From Chitinophagaceae bacterium (GTDB lineage Bacteria > Bacteroidota > Bacteroidia > Chitinophagales > Chitinophagaceae), in assembly GCA_023957155.1 (NCBI GenBank), contig JAMLHK010000011.1, forward strand, positions 113,501-177,500: 64,000 nucleotides of DNA, read 5' to 3'. The notes beneath the pieces are model-generated. The model saw only the letters and a program-made list of their open reading frames with translations, was not told the origin of the DNA and did no database searches. The translations under genes and the position numbers were made by a program. How positions within the stretch are numbered: position 1 is the stretch's first letter; each line of letters opens with the position of its first letter. This document shows positions 36,626 through 45,961 of the stretch, in pieces.

Positions 36626-37297
36626 TTATTCTCTTTTTTCCAGTTTCAGTAGTGCCACATCGTTTGCTAATTTATTCAGGCGAAGACTGTCCATGCCATT
36701 ATACCATCCCCGCACAACCCGGTCTTTATCAAGAATAAAAAAGTATTCGGTGTGAATGAAATTGGTATCTATATTGGTATCGGCAATATTGGCTTTAAAT
36801 TCCTTTTTGGCGATATCGTAAATTTCTTCTTTATCGCCGGTAAGCAGCCACCAGTTATCGTGGTTAATGCCAAATTTATCGGCATATTTTTTTAGCTGTG
36901 CTGCAGAATCCCGTTTGGGGTCTACGCTAAAAGAAAGGAATTGTATGATGGTATCTGTTTTACTGAAAGCATCCTGCAGCCGTTTCATGTTTCGCGTAAG
37001 TGTGGGACAAACGATAGGACAGGAAGTAAAAAAGAAATCGGCAACGATAATTTTCCCGTCCAGGTCGCTCAGGGAAACCTGTTTTCCCAGCTGGTTGGTA
37101 AGGGTAAAGTTGCGTACTTTATGCCATACGGTATCCGGTGTTGTTTTCCCGTAAGAGGTAATGTTTTGTACGGTATCGAAAAAATAACGCCTGGGCATTA
37201 CAATGGCTTCTGTAGTAAAATACCTCAACAGCAAATAACTGGTTAAGGGAAGTAAAACGGCGATGGTGATAGCCAATAAGGACTTCTTGCTCATCAT
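36626..37297 (-). CDS. SCO1/SenC-family copper chaperone
   Basis: 224 residues from the ATG at 37297 (MMSKKSLL); a TTG 9 bases earlier overlaps the promoter box. An N-terminal membrane anchor (about 6-28) tethers a thioredoxin-like domain with the copper motif C93-P-I-V-C97 and the distal His in NFIHTEYFF. SCO proteins load copper into the CuA centre of cytochrome c oxidase. The DUF420 gene follows about 70 bases later, and the two probably form an operon. Confidence 0.9.
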   Translation of the reverse strand: MMSKKSLLAITIAVLLPLTSYLLLRYFTTEAIVMPRRYFFDTVQNITSYGKTTPDTVWHKVRNFTLTNQLGKQVSLSDLDGKIIVADFFFTSCPIVCPTLTRNMKRLQDAFSKTDTIIQFLSFSVDPKRDSAAQLKKYADKFGINHDNWWLLTGDKEEIYDIAKKEFKANIADTNIDTNFIHTEYFFILDKDRVVRGWYNGMDSLRLNKLANDVALLKLEKRE

Positions 37298-37303
37298 ATC
37301 GCA

Positions 37304-37311
37304 CAAAGATA
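37304..37311 (-). promoter_or_regulatory. TAnnTTTG -7 box of the SCO operon
   Basis: On the minus strand TATCTTTG, an exact consensus match followed by TGC, with its TA 14 bases before the ATG at 37297. It rules out the upstream TTG as start, because that codon overlaps the box. A leaderless or near-leaderless transcript is expected. Confidence 0.45.
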
Positions 37312-37317
37312 GGCCTT

Positions 37318-37965
37318 CTATTGCTTTAGAATTCTTTTGGTCTCGTTAACAAAAGCGCTGCGGATGTTTAATATATATTCTCCCCTGGGTACACTGTACA
37401 TGTCGAGGATATGTTGCATATACACGGTGTTTTTTCTAAGCTGGTAGCTGCGAATATTTTTCCCGGTCAAATCGTACAGGGTGCATAATATTTCCCCCAT
37501 GCCTTCATCATTAATAATTAAGGAGGCATTATTAAATACAGGGTTGGGCATAATAATGATCTCCGCTTTGGGTTTTCGCGGGAACTGGATTTTATGGATT
37601 GGTGAAAACGATGCCGCTCCGGTTTCATTAAGTCCTGCCACCCGGTAAAAAGCACTGTCATTTAAAGCAAAAAAATCGGTATACCGGTAAACCCCCGAAC
37701 CCGCTTCCGGCCTTATAATAGTTTTATGCAGGGGTTGAAAAATCACCCCGTCAACCGATCGTTCTATCGTAAAATACATACTATCCGCTGTATTGCCCGA
37801 AAGCTCCCAATTTAACCGGACGGAATTATTACTGAAAATATCGGCCTTAAATGAAGTAAAAATGATTGGTACCGGATTGTCCTGGCTCTTTGCAGAAATA
37901 CCCGCCACAATGCAAAGCATAGTTGAAAAGGATAAAAGGCAGATATTCCGGGCTGCTCGGCGCAT
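37318..37965 (-). CDS. Secreted protein with type IX secretion C-terminal sorting domain
   Basis: 215 residues with a signal peptide (RAARNICLLSFSTMLCIVAG, cleaved near AKSQ). The middle is a fibronectin type III-like beta sandwich (SVRLNWELSGNTADSMYFTI and YRVAGLNETGAASF). The C-terminal 80 residues form a type A T9SS sorting domain: IIMPNPVFNNASL, CTLYDLTGKNIRSYQL, YSVPRGEYILNI and ETKRILKQ. It should cross the outer membrane by T9SS and be attached at the surface or released. Confidence 0.85.
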   Translation of the reverse strand: MRRAARNICLLSFSTMLCIVAGISAKSQDNPVPIIFTSFKADIFSNNSVRLNWELSGNTADSMYFTIERSVDGVIFQPLHKTIIRPEAGSGVYRYTDFFALNDSAFYRVAGLNETGAASFSPIHKIQFPRKPKAEIIIMPNPVFNNASLIINDEGMGEILCTLYDLTGKNIRSYQLRKNTVYMQHILDMYSVPRGEYILNIRSAFVNETKRILKQ

Positions 37966-37985
37966 AAAAGATGATTCGGGTTTGA

Positions 37986-38117
37986 TACAGGGAGCGTTCC
38001 ATTAATTTTTATCCCGCATTTTACGATAAGCTGCACGGTTCGGAATTAATAGAACGGGGAGGTAAGAAACGCGAATATTATGCCGATGATATAATTGAAT
38101 TGATAAAGTTTTATTAA
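37986..38117 (+). pseudogene. Possible 3' remnant of an unknown gene
   Basis: A 43-codon stretch on the plus strand without a start codon reads through INFYPAFYDKLHGSELIE, RGGKKREYYADDII and ELIKFY to a TAA. The residues are protein-like and the region is antisense only to the upstream part of the T9SS gene. It may be the C-terminal leftover of a deleted gene. The rest of the 227-base gap has no gene. Confidence 0.2.
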
Positions 38118-38192
38118 AACGGGTAGGGATGATCGTTATGCTCCGTCCCGGGATCTCCGGGTGAGATAAGGAAAACAAGAAATGCTTCCCGG

Positions 38193-40460
38193 CTATTTTT
38201 TTGCCGGGGCAGAAATTACACCGAGGTACCGTCCCATCCAGTAGGGCAATAAATAGGTATCTCCTGCACCTTGTTCGCTAAGTCCTTTCCGTTGTGCATC
38301 CAGGGTAAAGAGATTCCGGTTGTGTTTTTGTTCCGGCCGTTCATCGGGAGGCAGTACTTCTCCGGTGGTTTGACCCCTGAAGTTCTCTTCCAGGTAAGTA
38401 ATATCTGCGCGGTGGCTGTTTTGCACCGACCATTCTATCATATCTAACGGCATTTCTTTTAAGTGCCAGATACTGCCCTTTAAATTAAAATCGCGGGTAC
38501 CTGTCATGGCATAGCAGAAGTTCCAGAGTGCATTGTTGTCGGCTTTTTTTACTTCGTAGTGATCCTGTATGGCATCGCGGTATTGTGCTTTCAGGGAGTC
38601 ATTCAGCGCATAGGGATATAAACCCCAGTAGGCCAGGAAATACATTTCATCATCCGAATGATTCCATTCCTGCGATAACATTTTACTCCAGGCATCCGCA
38701 TCTGCAGGGGCTTTTCCTATATGGGCAAAAGTCCGGGTTAAATTATTGAGGTAGCCGTGCCGGTACAGTAAATCCTCCGCAGCTTCTTTATATTTTTCTT
38801 TTCCGGTAAAATGCCAGGCCGTTTGCAGAAAAGCAATGATATTGGAAGCGTATAATTTTCTGTCGCCTATCATTTCCGGGAAACGGTTTACGTATTCCGG
38901 GTGCCAGATCCCCCATAGTGTAGCTTTGCCGTCATAATCCACCAGCCGGAGATCATGGTCAATGATATGCGACATCAGTCCGTCCATTAACCCGATAGCT
39001 CTCTTTTTTATTCCTTCATCATCCATATATTGGGCCAACAGGGTAAGGGCAAACATCTGGCCAACGGTTTGGTCGCTGCTGCTTGCTCCTTTCCAGTCCC
39101 ATTCCGGATCGGCAGCATGCCGCCAGCTGACCGTGTTCTGATAACCGGGATACCAGTAGTTCTCTAAGTAGGGCCGGTACTCATTTTTAAAAGGCATTAT
39201 ACCGGAACGCTCAAAAGAGCGGGCAAAAAAGCCGGGAATGGAGTGAATGGTATACAGCCTTTCCAGGGCTTCAAAAGCTTCAATGCAATTTTGTTTGGCT
39301 GCGGCTTCGTTTGTAACGAGGTACCTGAACAACTGGCTTCCGAGGTACATCGCTGTCCAGAGATTGTCGCTGTCGCGGGGCCACAAGCTGGCTGTGGCAG
39401 GATTGCCGTCTTCCAGGTTTGCCACATCGCAATATATTCCATAGCGGATATGTCTTTGGCGGACCTGTTTGTCATAGAAGCCGGCTTTTTCTTCCAGGGT
39501 CATAGGGGTAAAACAGATCTTGCCAAGTCCGGCTGAGGTTAATATAAGCACCGTTCCGTCATTGCCCCGGCTGATATTGTTTAACCTCATCCAGGCAGCC
39601 ACCGTTTGGAAGCATAATAATTGAATTTACCGTCATCCTTCAGCATAAAAGCCCCTTTGGCGGATCCGAACCATAGTTTTCCGTCTATTTCAGTAACAGC
39701 AGAAAGTTCTGTCCAGAGGCTTTCTGTTGATGTCCGCTTTGTTTACCTGAGGCTGCATCTGCGATAAGATAGCCGTTGTTTATGCCCACTACGATATCTT
39801 TTCCCTGGCTGGCAAGGGTAAAGCAGGTTACGTGTCTGTTTTAAAAAGCGGGGAGAACTGTTGATTTGCAGGAGAAAAACGGATACCTGTGCGGGAGTAA
39901 GCACATAGAATATGTTTTCCACTGTCGAAAAAGGATATGCGCTTTTGATCGCTTTTTCCTTCCCATTCTGTATGGTTATTTTTCAGGTATTGGAGGTTGT
40001 TACCATCAGAGACCAGGAAGAGAAATCGTTTCCACCGGCAAAGATGCGTGCATTGGCTGTTTCCGTGAGGAGCGAAGAGCTTTCCGGCCCATGCGCGTTG
40101 CTGAAAACGGTTTTATCATCGAGGTAAACGAGTTGTTCCTGGTATGTAGCTAAAGCGGATATTTTTATCTTTCATGGGACGGTAGCTGTCATCGGGCAGG
40201 AGCGTACCGGGATAAAGGAAAGCTCCGGCGTAAGGATGCAGGAGTCCTTTGGAAGAAAGGATCTGGATAACGCCGTTTCGGTCTGCATAGACCTTATATA
40301 GGGCCGTATTGCTGTCGGCTATATGGTATTTAATGCTGTAGTCCTGCAAAAAAGGGATGTCCGTATAAACCTGTTCATGACGGGTTCCTTCCGGCTTTTT
40401 TTGCAGGCAGGCAGCCATACATAACGTGGCCATACATACCGGTAGCCATTTTTTCATCAT
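38193..40460 (-). pseudogene. Frameshifted propeller/alpha-barrel lipoprotein, paralogue of the gene at 40491
   Basis: Same architecture as the intact gene upstream. The 5' part (40116-40460) codes for an SPII signal peptide (MATLCMAACLQKK) and the first propeller residues but leaves frame after about 100 residues. The 3' part (38193 to about 39580) reads the alpha-barrel domain in one frame of 469 residues and is clearly diverged from its paralogue. Between them are many 1-3 base indels relative to 41691-42606. It is either a real pseudogene or one intact gene with consensus errors in a repeated stretch. Confidence 0.75.
39449..40351. repeat. About 900-bp near-identical direct repeat (partner 41691-42606)
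   Basis: The propeller-coding parts of the two tandem lipoprotein genes are almost identical in DNA over about 900 bases, while the 3' domains are only moderately similar. Differences inside the repeat are mainly small indels, often in homopolymers (for example CGGATATTTTTATC here versus two more T in the partner). Identity limited to one domain suggests recent gene conversion. Confidence 0.75.
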
Positions 40461-40490
40461 TATATGTAATTATCCCGTTGAGGAAAAAGA

Positions 40491-42713
40491 TTATTGTTTT
40501 ACCGATGGGCTGATCACATCCAGGTAGCGGCCCATCCAGTAGGGCAGCAGCCATATATCACCTGCACTGTATTCATTGTGACCGTTACGGCCGCCATTGA
40601 GGTCAAACCGGTTTGCATTATGCCGGCTGATATCCAGCTCATCCGGAGGCAGCACTTCCGTAGTGGTTTGCCCACGGAAATTAGGTGCGATCAGCTCTAT
40701 GTCTTTCCGTTCGCTGTTGCGTACGGTCCAGCCGATCATATCCAGCGGATATTCCTGCAAATACCATATTGCCTCTTTCAGATCAAACGCTTTTGTTCCT
40801 GTTAATGCAGTAAAAATATTCCAGGCGCCTTCTTTTTCCGGTCTTTCTATTTCCCAGTGGTCAATGATCGCCTCTTTATATTTTTCTTTCAGCGTATCGT
40901 TGAATGCGTAGCGGTATAAACCCCAGTAGCCTAAGAAATACATTTCATCGTCTGAATGGTTCCATCCTTCCGACAGCATTTTACTCCAGTCATCAGCGTC
41001 TTCGGCAGCATGGCCAATCTCTTTCATGGGCCGCATCAGGTTTTCGAGATAGCCGTGATTGTTCATCAGGTCAAAGGCTTTCTCTTTATATACTTCTTTT
41101 TTAGTAAAGTGATAGGCTGTTTGCAACATGGCAATGATATTGGAAGAGTTGATCTTCCTGTCTCCTACATTTTTAGGTCTTGCGTTTACATAATCCGGGT
41201 GCCATTTGCCCCAGAGGGTAGGTTTGCCATCCCAGTCAACTAAGTAAAGATCATTATCAATAACATGCTGCATCAGCGAATCTATCAGGGCTATAGATTT
41301 TGTTTTTATCGCCTCATCGTCTACCAGTTCTGCCAACACACCAAAAACAAAAATGTGGCCGATCGCTTCATCACTGCTGGTAGTAGATTTCCAGTCCCAT
41401 TCCGGGTCGGGAGCCGGGATCCATCTTTCAGGATCGTGGAGCTTGTATCCTCTTCTTTCATAAGACCGTGCAGGAAACCCTTTTACCGGGTTAACGGAAT
41501 AAAGCCGCTCCATGGCATCCAGCGATTCGCGGCAGTTTTGCAATGCTTCCGGTGATTTGGTAACGGCATACCTGAAGGCCTCCGCTCCCAGATACATAGA
41601 AGTCCACAAGCCGTCATTATCCGAATCTTCCATGTGCCCCGTTCCGATATTTCCTTCCTGCATACCTGTAAGGGTAGCGTTAAACCCGTTACGGATATGT
41701 CTTTGGCGGACTTGTTTGTCATAGAAGCCGGCTTTTTCTTCCAGGGTCATAGGGGTAAAACAGATCTTGCCAAGTCCGGCTGAGGTTAATATAAGCACCG
41801 TTCCGTCATTGCCCCGGCTGATGTGTTTAACCTCATCGGAAGGCAGCCACCGTTTGGAAGCATAATAATTGAATTTACCGTCATCCTTCAGCATAAAAGC
41901 CCCTTTGGCGGATCCGAACCATAGTTTTCCGTCTATTTCAGTAACAGCAGAAAGTTCTGTCCAGGGAAGCTTTCTGTTGATGTCCGCTTTTTGTTTACCT
42001 GAGGCTGCATCTGCGATAAGATAACCGTTGTTTGTACCCACTACGATATCCTTTCCCTGGCTGGCAAGGGTAAAGCAGGTTGCATTGTCTGTTTTAAAAA
42101 GCGGGGAGAACTGTTGATTTGCAGGAGAGAAAACAGATACCTGTGCGGGAGTAAGCACATAGAATATGTTTTTTCCACTGTCGAAAAGGATATCAAGCAC
42201 CTGTTGATCGCTTTTTCCTTCCCATTCTGTATGGTTATTTTTCAGGTATTGGAGGTTGTTACCATCAGAGACCAGGAAAGAGAAATCGTTTCCACCGGCA
42301 AAGATGCGTGCATTGGCCATTCCGTGAGGAGCGAAGAGCTTTCCGGCCCATGCGTTGCTGAAAACGGTTTTATCATCGAGGTAAACGAGTTGTTCCTGGT
42401 ATGTAGCTAAAGCGGATATTTTTTTATCTTTCATGGGACGGTAGCTGTCATCGGGCAGGAGCGTACCGGGATAAAGGAAAGCTCCGGCGTAAGGATGCAG
42501 GAGTCCTTTGGAAGAAAGGATCTGGATAACGCCGTTTCGGTCTGCATAGACCTTATATAGGGCCGTATTGCTGTCGGCTATATGGTATTTAATGCTGTAA
42601 TCCTGCAGAAAAGATGCATCGCTATGTTTGGGCTGGCTGTTACCGGTTTTTTTCTCCGAACATGAAAAAAGCGAAATAACAGAGATTAATGTTAACCACA
42701 ATTGTTTTCTCAT
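40491..42713 (-). CDS. Lipoprotein with N-terminal propeller and C-terminal (alpha/alpha) barrel
   Basis: 740 residues, lipobox LISVISLFSC. The first half (about 30-320) has beta-propeller-like units (GVIQILSSKGLLHPYAGAFL, IFAGGNDFSFLVSDGNNL, EIDGKLWFGSAKGAFMLKDD, WLPSDEVKHISRGNDGTVLI), like the sensor propellers of hybrid two-component systems. The second half (about 330-740) is helical with WPRD/SDNDGLWTSMYLGAEAFRY-type segments, SYERRGYK, LVDWDGKPTLWGKWHPDY and WNHSDDEMYFLGYWGLYRYA, suggesting an (alpha/alpha)6 toroid as in glycosidases and lyases. Enzymatic activity is unproven. It is the intact member of the tandem pair. Confidence 0.7.
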   Translation of the reverse strand: MRKQLWLTLISVISLFSCSEKKTGNSQPKHSDASFLQDYSIKYHIADSNTALYKVYADRNGVIQILSSKGLLHPYAGAFLYPGTLLPDDSYRPMKDKKISALATYQEQLVYLDDKTVFSNAWAGKLFAPHGMANARIFAGGNDFSFLVSDGNNLQYLKNNHTEWEGKSDQQVLDILFDSGKNIFYVLTPAQVSVFSPANQQFSPLFKTDNATCFTLASQGKDIVVGTNNGYLIADAASGKQKADINRKLPWTELSAVTEIDGKLWFGSAKGAFMLKDDGKFNYYASKRWLPSDEVKHISRGNDGTVLILTSAGLGKICFTPMTLEEKAGFYDKQVRQRHIRNGFNATLTGMQEGNIGTGHMEDSDNDGLWTSMYLGAEAFRYAVTKSPEALQNCRESLDAMERLYSVNPVKGFPARSYERRGYKLHDPERWIPAPDPEWDWKSTTSSDEAIGHIFVFGVLAELVDDEAIKTKSIALIDSLMQHVIDNDLYLVDWDGKPTLWGKWHPDYVNARPKNVGDRKINSSNIIAMLQTAYHFTKKEVYKEKAFDLMNNHGYLENLMRPMKEIGHAAEDADDWSKMLSEGWNHSDDEMYFLGYWGLYRYAFNDTLKEKYKEAIIDHWEIERPEKEGAWNIFTALTGTKAFDLKEAIWYLQEYPLDMIGWTVRNSERKDIELIAPNFRGQTTTEVLPPDELDISRHNANRFDLNGGRNGHNEYSAGDIWLLPYWMGRYLDVISPSVKQ

Positions 42714-42904
42714 TGAAATAAAAGTAAAAATTGAGTGAATAAATTTAACCCGGAGGACTTTTTACATAAGGTCAGGTGAATACGGGGGTTAAGAGAGTGC
42801 AAAAGGGCTTTGATACTCATATCCTGCGATAAAGTGCAGGCAGGGAGGCAGGAAAGCAATTTTAGACCTAACTTTCATCCGGAAATGATTTTAAATACCT
42901 GTAT

Positions 42905-45900
42905 ATGAAGAAAATACTACTTATTCCGGTTTTCTTTGCCGCCGTATGGAGCACATACGCCCAGCAAACCTTTCCGGTAAATGATGTGGCAGATGAGCGC
43001 AGCAAAGCCTATATTTTTATCAATGCAACTATAGTAAAAGATGTAAACACTACACTGCAAAATGCTGCGATGCTGGTACAAAAAGGAAAGATCGTTGCGG
43101 TAGGTAATACGGTTGCTGTTCCCAAAGATGCCGTGGTGGTAGATTGTAAGGGAAAATATATTGTGCCGTCATTTATTGATATGTACAGTGATTATGGCGT
43201 ACCGGTACTTCAGAAAGTTCCCGTGGGATTTAGTTATACTTCTCCTATCCGTTTAACTTCCGATACGAAAGGCGCCCGGGGCTGGAACGAGGCTATTAAG
43301 GCGGATATTGATGCTGTTGACCTGTTTGTTGCGGATAAGGATAAGGCAAAAACTTTTAGGGGTATTGGTTTTGGTACTGTGTTAACCCATCATAAAGATG
43401 GTATTGCACGCGGAACAGGGACGGTGGTTACCCTTGCAGACAAAAAAGAGAACCTGGTTATTGTAAAAGAGAAGGTGTCAGCCCACTATTCTTTTAACAA
43501 GGGCACTTCTGCCCAGAGTTATCCTACCAGCCTGATGGGTGCAATTGCGCTTTTACGGCAAACATATATTGATGCGGACTGGTATAAAAATAATCCGGAT
43601 GCCGAAGGCGTCAACCTAAGCCTGCAGGCCTGGAATAATAACCGGCATTTGCTCCAGGTTTTTGATGCCGGTGATAAATGGGCCGATATAAGAGCAGACA
43701 GGATTGGAGATGAATTTGGTGTGCAATATATTATTAAAGGCGGCGGTAACGAATACCAGCGTATAAAAGAAATTGCAGCTACCGGGGCGGCATTTATTGT
43801 ACCGGTTAACTATCCGCAGGCAATAGATGTGGAAGATCCTGATAATGCCCGGCTGGTGTCATTAAATGATCTCAGGCATTGGGAACTTGCTCCGGTAAAC
43901 GCAGCTGCTTTGGAAAATGCCGGGATCAGCTTTTGTCTTACTCCTTCCGATCTCAAAGATCCGGGGCAGTTTTTATCCAATGTCCGTAAAGCAATTGAGC
44001 ATGGGCTGAGTGAACAAAAAGCGCTGGAAGCGCTAACCCGCACGCCGGCTACTTTATTGGGGGTATACGACAGGCTGGGTAGTCTCGAACCGGGTAAGCT
44101 GGCTAATTTTCTGATTACTTCAGGGCCTGTTTTTCATGAAAAGACAGCTATTTTTCAAAACTGGGTTCAGGGTGAAAAATACACGGTCCGGGATGTGGAT
44201 GACAGCGATATAAAGGGAATATACGCTATGGTATTGCATACCGTTAAGGGCGATACCCGCTATACGGTTGAAGTTAAAAATGCCAGGACGGCCACTGTCA
44301 GCAATATGGATTCGATACAGGTCAGCTTTAGCTTTAACGGCCGGATGGTGAATATGAGCATTAAGACCGGTAAAAGTGCACAACCGGTTATCCGGCTGAG
44401 TGGAGCGGTGGATCATAACCGAAACTGGAAAGGAACCGGAGAGGATGCCGAAGGCAATACCTTATTATGGTCAGCCGAATTTGTTAAGCCGCTGGAAGAG
44501 CAAACAGACGATGTACCGAAAAAAATTATCGCGCCGCAGACAAAAATCACTTATCCCTTCGGAAGCTACGGTTGGGATGAGATGCCCCGTCAGGAAACCC
44601 TGCTTATTAAAGATGCTACCGTATGGACCGGTGAGGCTGAAGGTGTTTTAACGAATACCGATGTACTGGTAAAACAGGGGAAAATTGTGCAGATAGGCAA
44701 AGGGATCCGCGATGCCGGCGCGAAGATCATAACGGGTACCGGCAAGTATCTTACAGCCGGTATTATTGACGAACATTCTCATATCGCCGTAGCCTCCTCT
44801 GTTAATGAAGGAGCACAGTCGGTTACTTCGGAGGTACGTATAGGCGATAACTTAAACCCGGATGATATTAATATCTACCGGCAGCTTGCCGGTGGAGTTA
44901 CCGCCTCCCATATATTACACGGATCTGCAAACACTATCGGCGGACAGTCGCAGCTGATTAAGTTGCGCTGGGGTGCAGATGATAAGGGGTTAAGGTTTGA
45001 GGGTGCAGATCCTTTTATTAAGTTCGCCCTGGGTGAAAATGTAAAGCGGACGATATCGGTCGCAAATAACCGTTTCCCTGATACGAGGATGGGGGTGGAG
45101 CAGGTGCTCGCAGATGCTTTTCAGCGGGCAACGGATTATGAAAATGCCCTGAAAAAAGCGGCTGCGCATACCGGTAAAAAGAAAGAGCCGGCAAACCCCT
45201 TTGCAACAGTGAGAAGAGATCTTGAGCTGGAAGCCCTGGTGGAGATCATGCATCAGAAAAGGTTCATTACCTGTCACTCTTATGTGCAGGGCGAGATAAC
45301 CTATGCCATGCGGGTGGCGGAGCAATTCGGATTTCGCTTCAATACCTTCACCCATGTGCTGGAAGGGTATAAAGTAGCGGATAAGATTAAAGCGCATGGT
45401 GCCAGTGTATCCACATTTTCTGACTGGTTTGGCTATAAGGTGGAAGTAACGGATGCCATAGCGTATAATGCCGCCATCATGCAAAAGATGGGGTTGAATG
45501 TATGTATCAATTCGGATGATGCCGAGATGGCCCGCCGTTTAAACCAGGAGGCTGCCAAAATTGTAAAATACGGCGGAGTGTCTGAGGCGGAAGCCTGGAA
45601 GATGGTTACCATCAACCCGGCAAAAGCCCTGCATATTGATGGCCGTACCGGAAGTATAAAAACAGGAAAGGATGCTGACCTTGTATTGTGGAGCGATCAT
45701 CCGTTGAGCATATATGCCCAACCTGAAAAAACCATCGTGGACGGGATCGTATATTTTGATATAGAGCGAGACCGGCTGTTGCGCGAATTGATTTCGAAAG
45801 AACGTAATCGCATCATTCAAAAAATGATAGCGGAAAAAAAATCAGGAAAGCCCGTTGCCACCTTCAAACCCAGCCTGTATTTCAGCTTAAGCTGCCGGGA

Positions 45901-45925
45901 AGATGAAGGAGCCATCATACAATAA
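42905..45925 (+). CDS. Secreted two-domain amidohydrolase
   Basis: 1006 residues with signal peptide (ILLIPVFFAAVWSTYAQQ). The N-terminal domain (about 25-450) has the amidohydrolase fold but carries DMYSDYG where the HxH metal motif should be, so it is probably inactive. The C-terminal domain (about 560-1000) has a full metal set: GIIDEHSHIA, FITCHSY, FTHVLEGY and CINSDDAEMAR, and ends ALHIDGRTGSIKTGKDADLVL, given as ALHIDGRTG and GKDADLVL. The family includes imidazolonepropionase-like and prolidase-like hydrolases; substrate unknown. It is followed 36 bases later by a second family member, so the two probably act together. Confidence 0.85.
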   Translation: MKKILLIPVFFAAVWSTYAQQTFPVNDVADERSKAYIFINATIVKDVNTTLQNAAMLVQKGKIVAVGNTVAVPKDAVVVDCKGKYIVPSFIDMYSDYGVPVLQKVPVGFSYTSPIRLTSDTKGARGWNEAIKADIDAVDLFVADKDKAKTFRGIGFGTVLTHHKDGIARGTGTVVTLADKKENLVIVKEKVSAHYSFNKGTSAQSYPTSLMGAIALLRQTYIDADWYKNNPDAEGVNLSLQAWNNNRHLLQVFDAGDKWADIRADRIGDEFGVQYIIKGGGNEYQRIKEIAATGAAFIVPVNYPQAIDVEDPDNARLVSLNDLRHWELAPVNAAALENAGISFCLTPSDLKDPGQFLSNVRKAIEHGLSEQKALEALTRTPATLLGVYDRLGSLEPGKLANFLITSGPVFHEKTAIFQNWVQGEKYTVRDVDDSDIKGIYAMVLHTVKGDTRYTVEVKNARTATVSNMDSIQVSFSFNGRMVNMSIKTGKSAQPVIRLSGAVDHNRNWKGTGEDAEGNTLLWSAEFVKPLEEQTDDVPKKIIAPQTKITYPFGSYGWDEMPRQETLLIKDATVWTGEAEGVLTNTDVLVKQGKIVQIGKGIRDAGAKIITGTGKYLTAGIIDEHSHIAVASSVNEGAQSVTSEVRIGDNLNPDDINIYRQLAGGVTASHILHGSANTIGGQSQLIKLRWGADDKGLRFEGADPFIKFALGENVKRTISVANNRFPDTRMGVEQVLADAFQRATDYENALKKAAAHTGKKKEPANPFATVRRDLELEALVEIMHQKRFITCHSYVQGEITYAMRVAEQFGFRFNTFTHVLEGYKVADKIKAHGASVSTFSDWFGYKVEVTDAIAYNAAIMQKMGLNVCINSDDAEMARRLNQEAAKIVKYGGVSEAEAWKMVTINPAKALHIDGRTGSIKTGKDADLVLWSDHPLSIYAQPEKTIVDGIVYFDIERDRLLRELISKERNRIIQKMIAEKKSGKPVATFKPSLYFSLSCREDEGAIIQ

Positions 45926-45961
45926 TATCATTTTCTTTTCCCTAAGATCAAAAAGTTCAAT

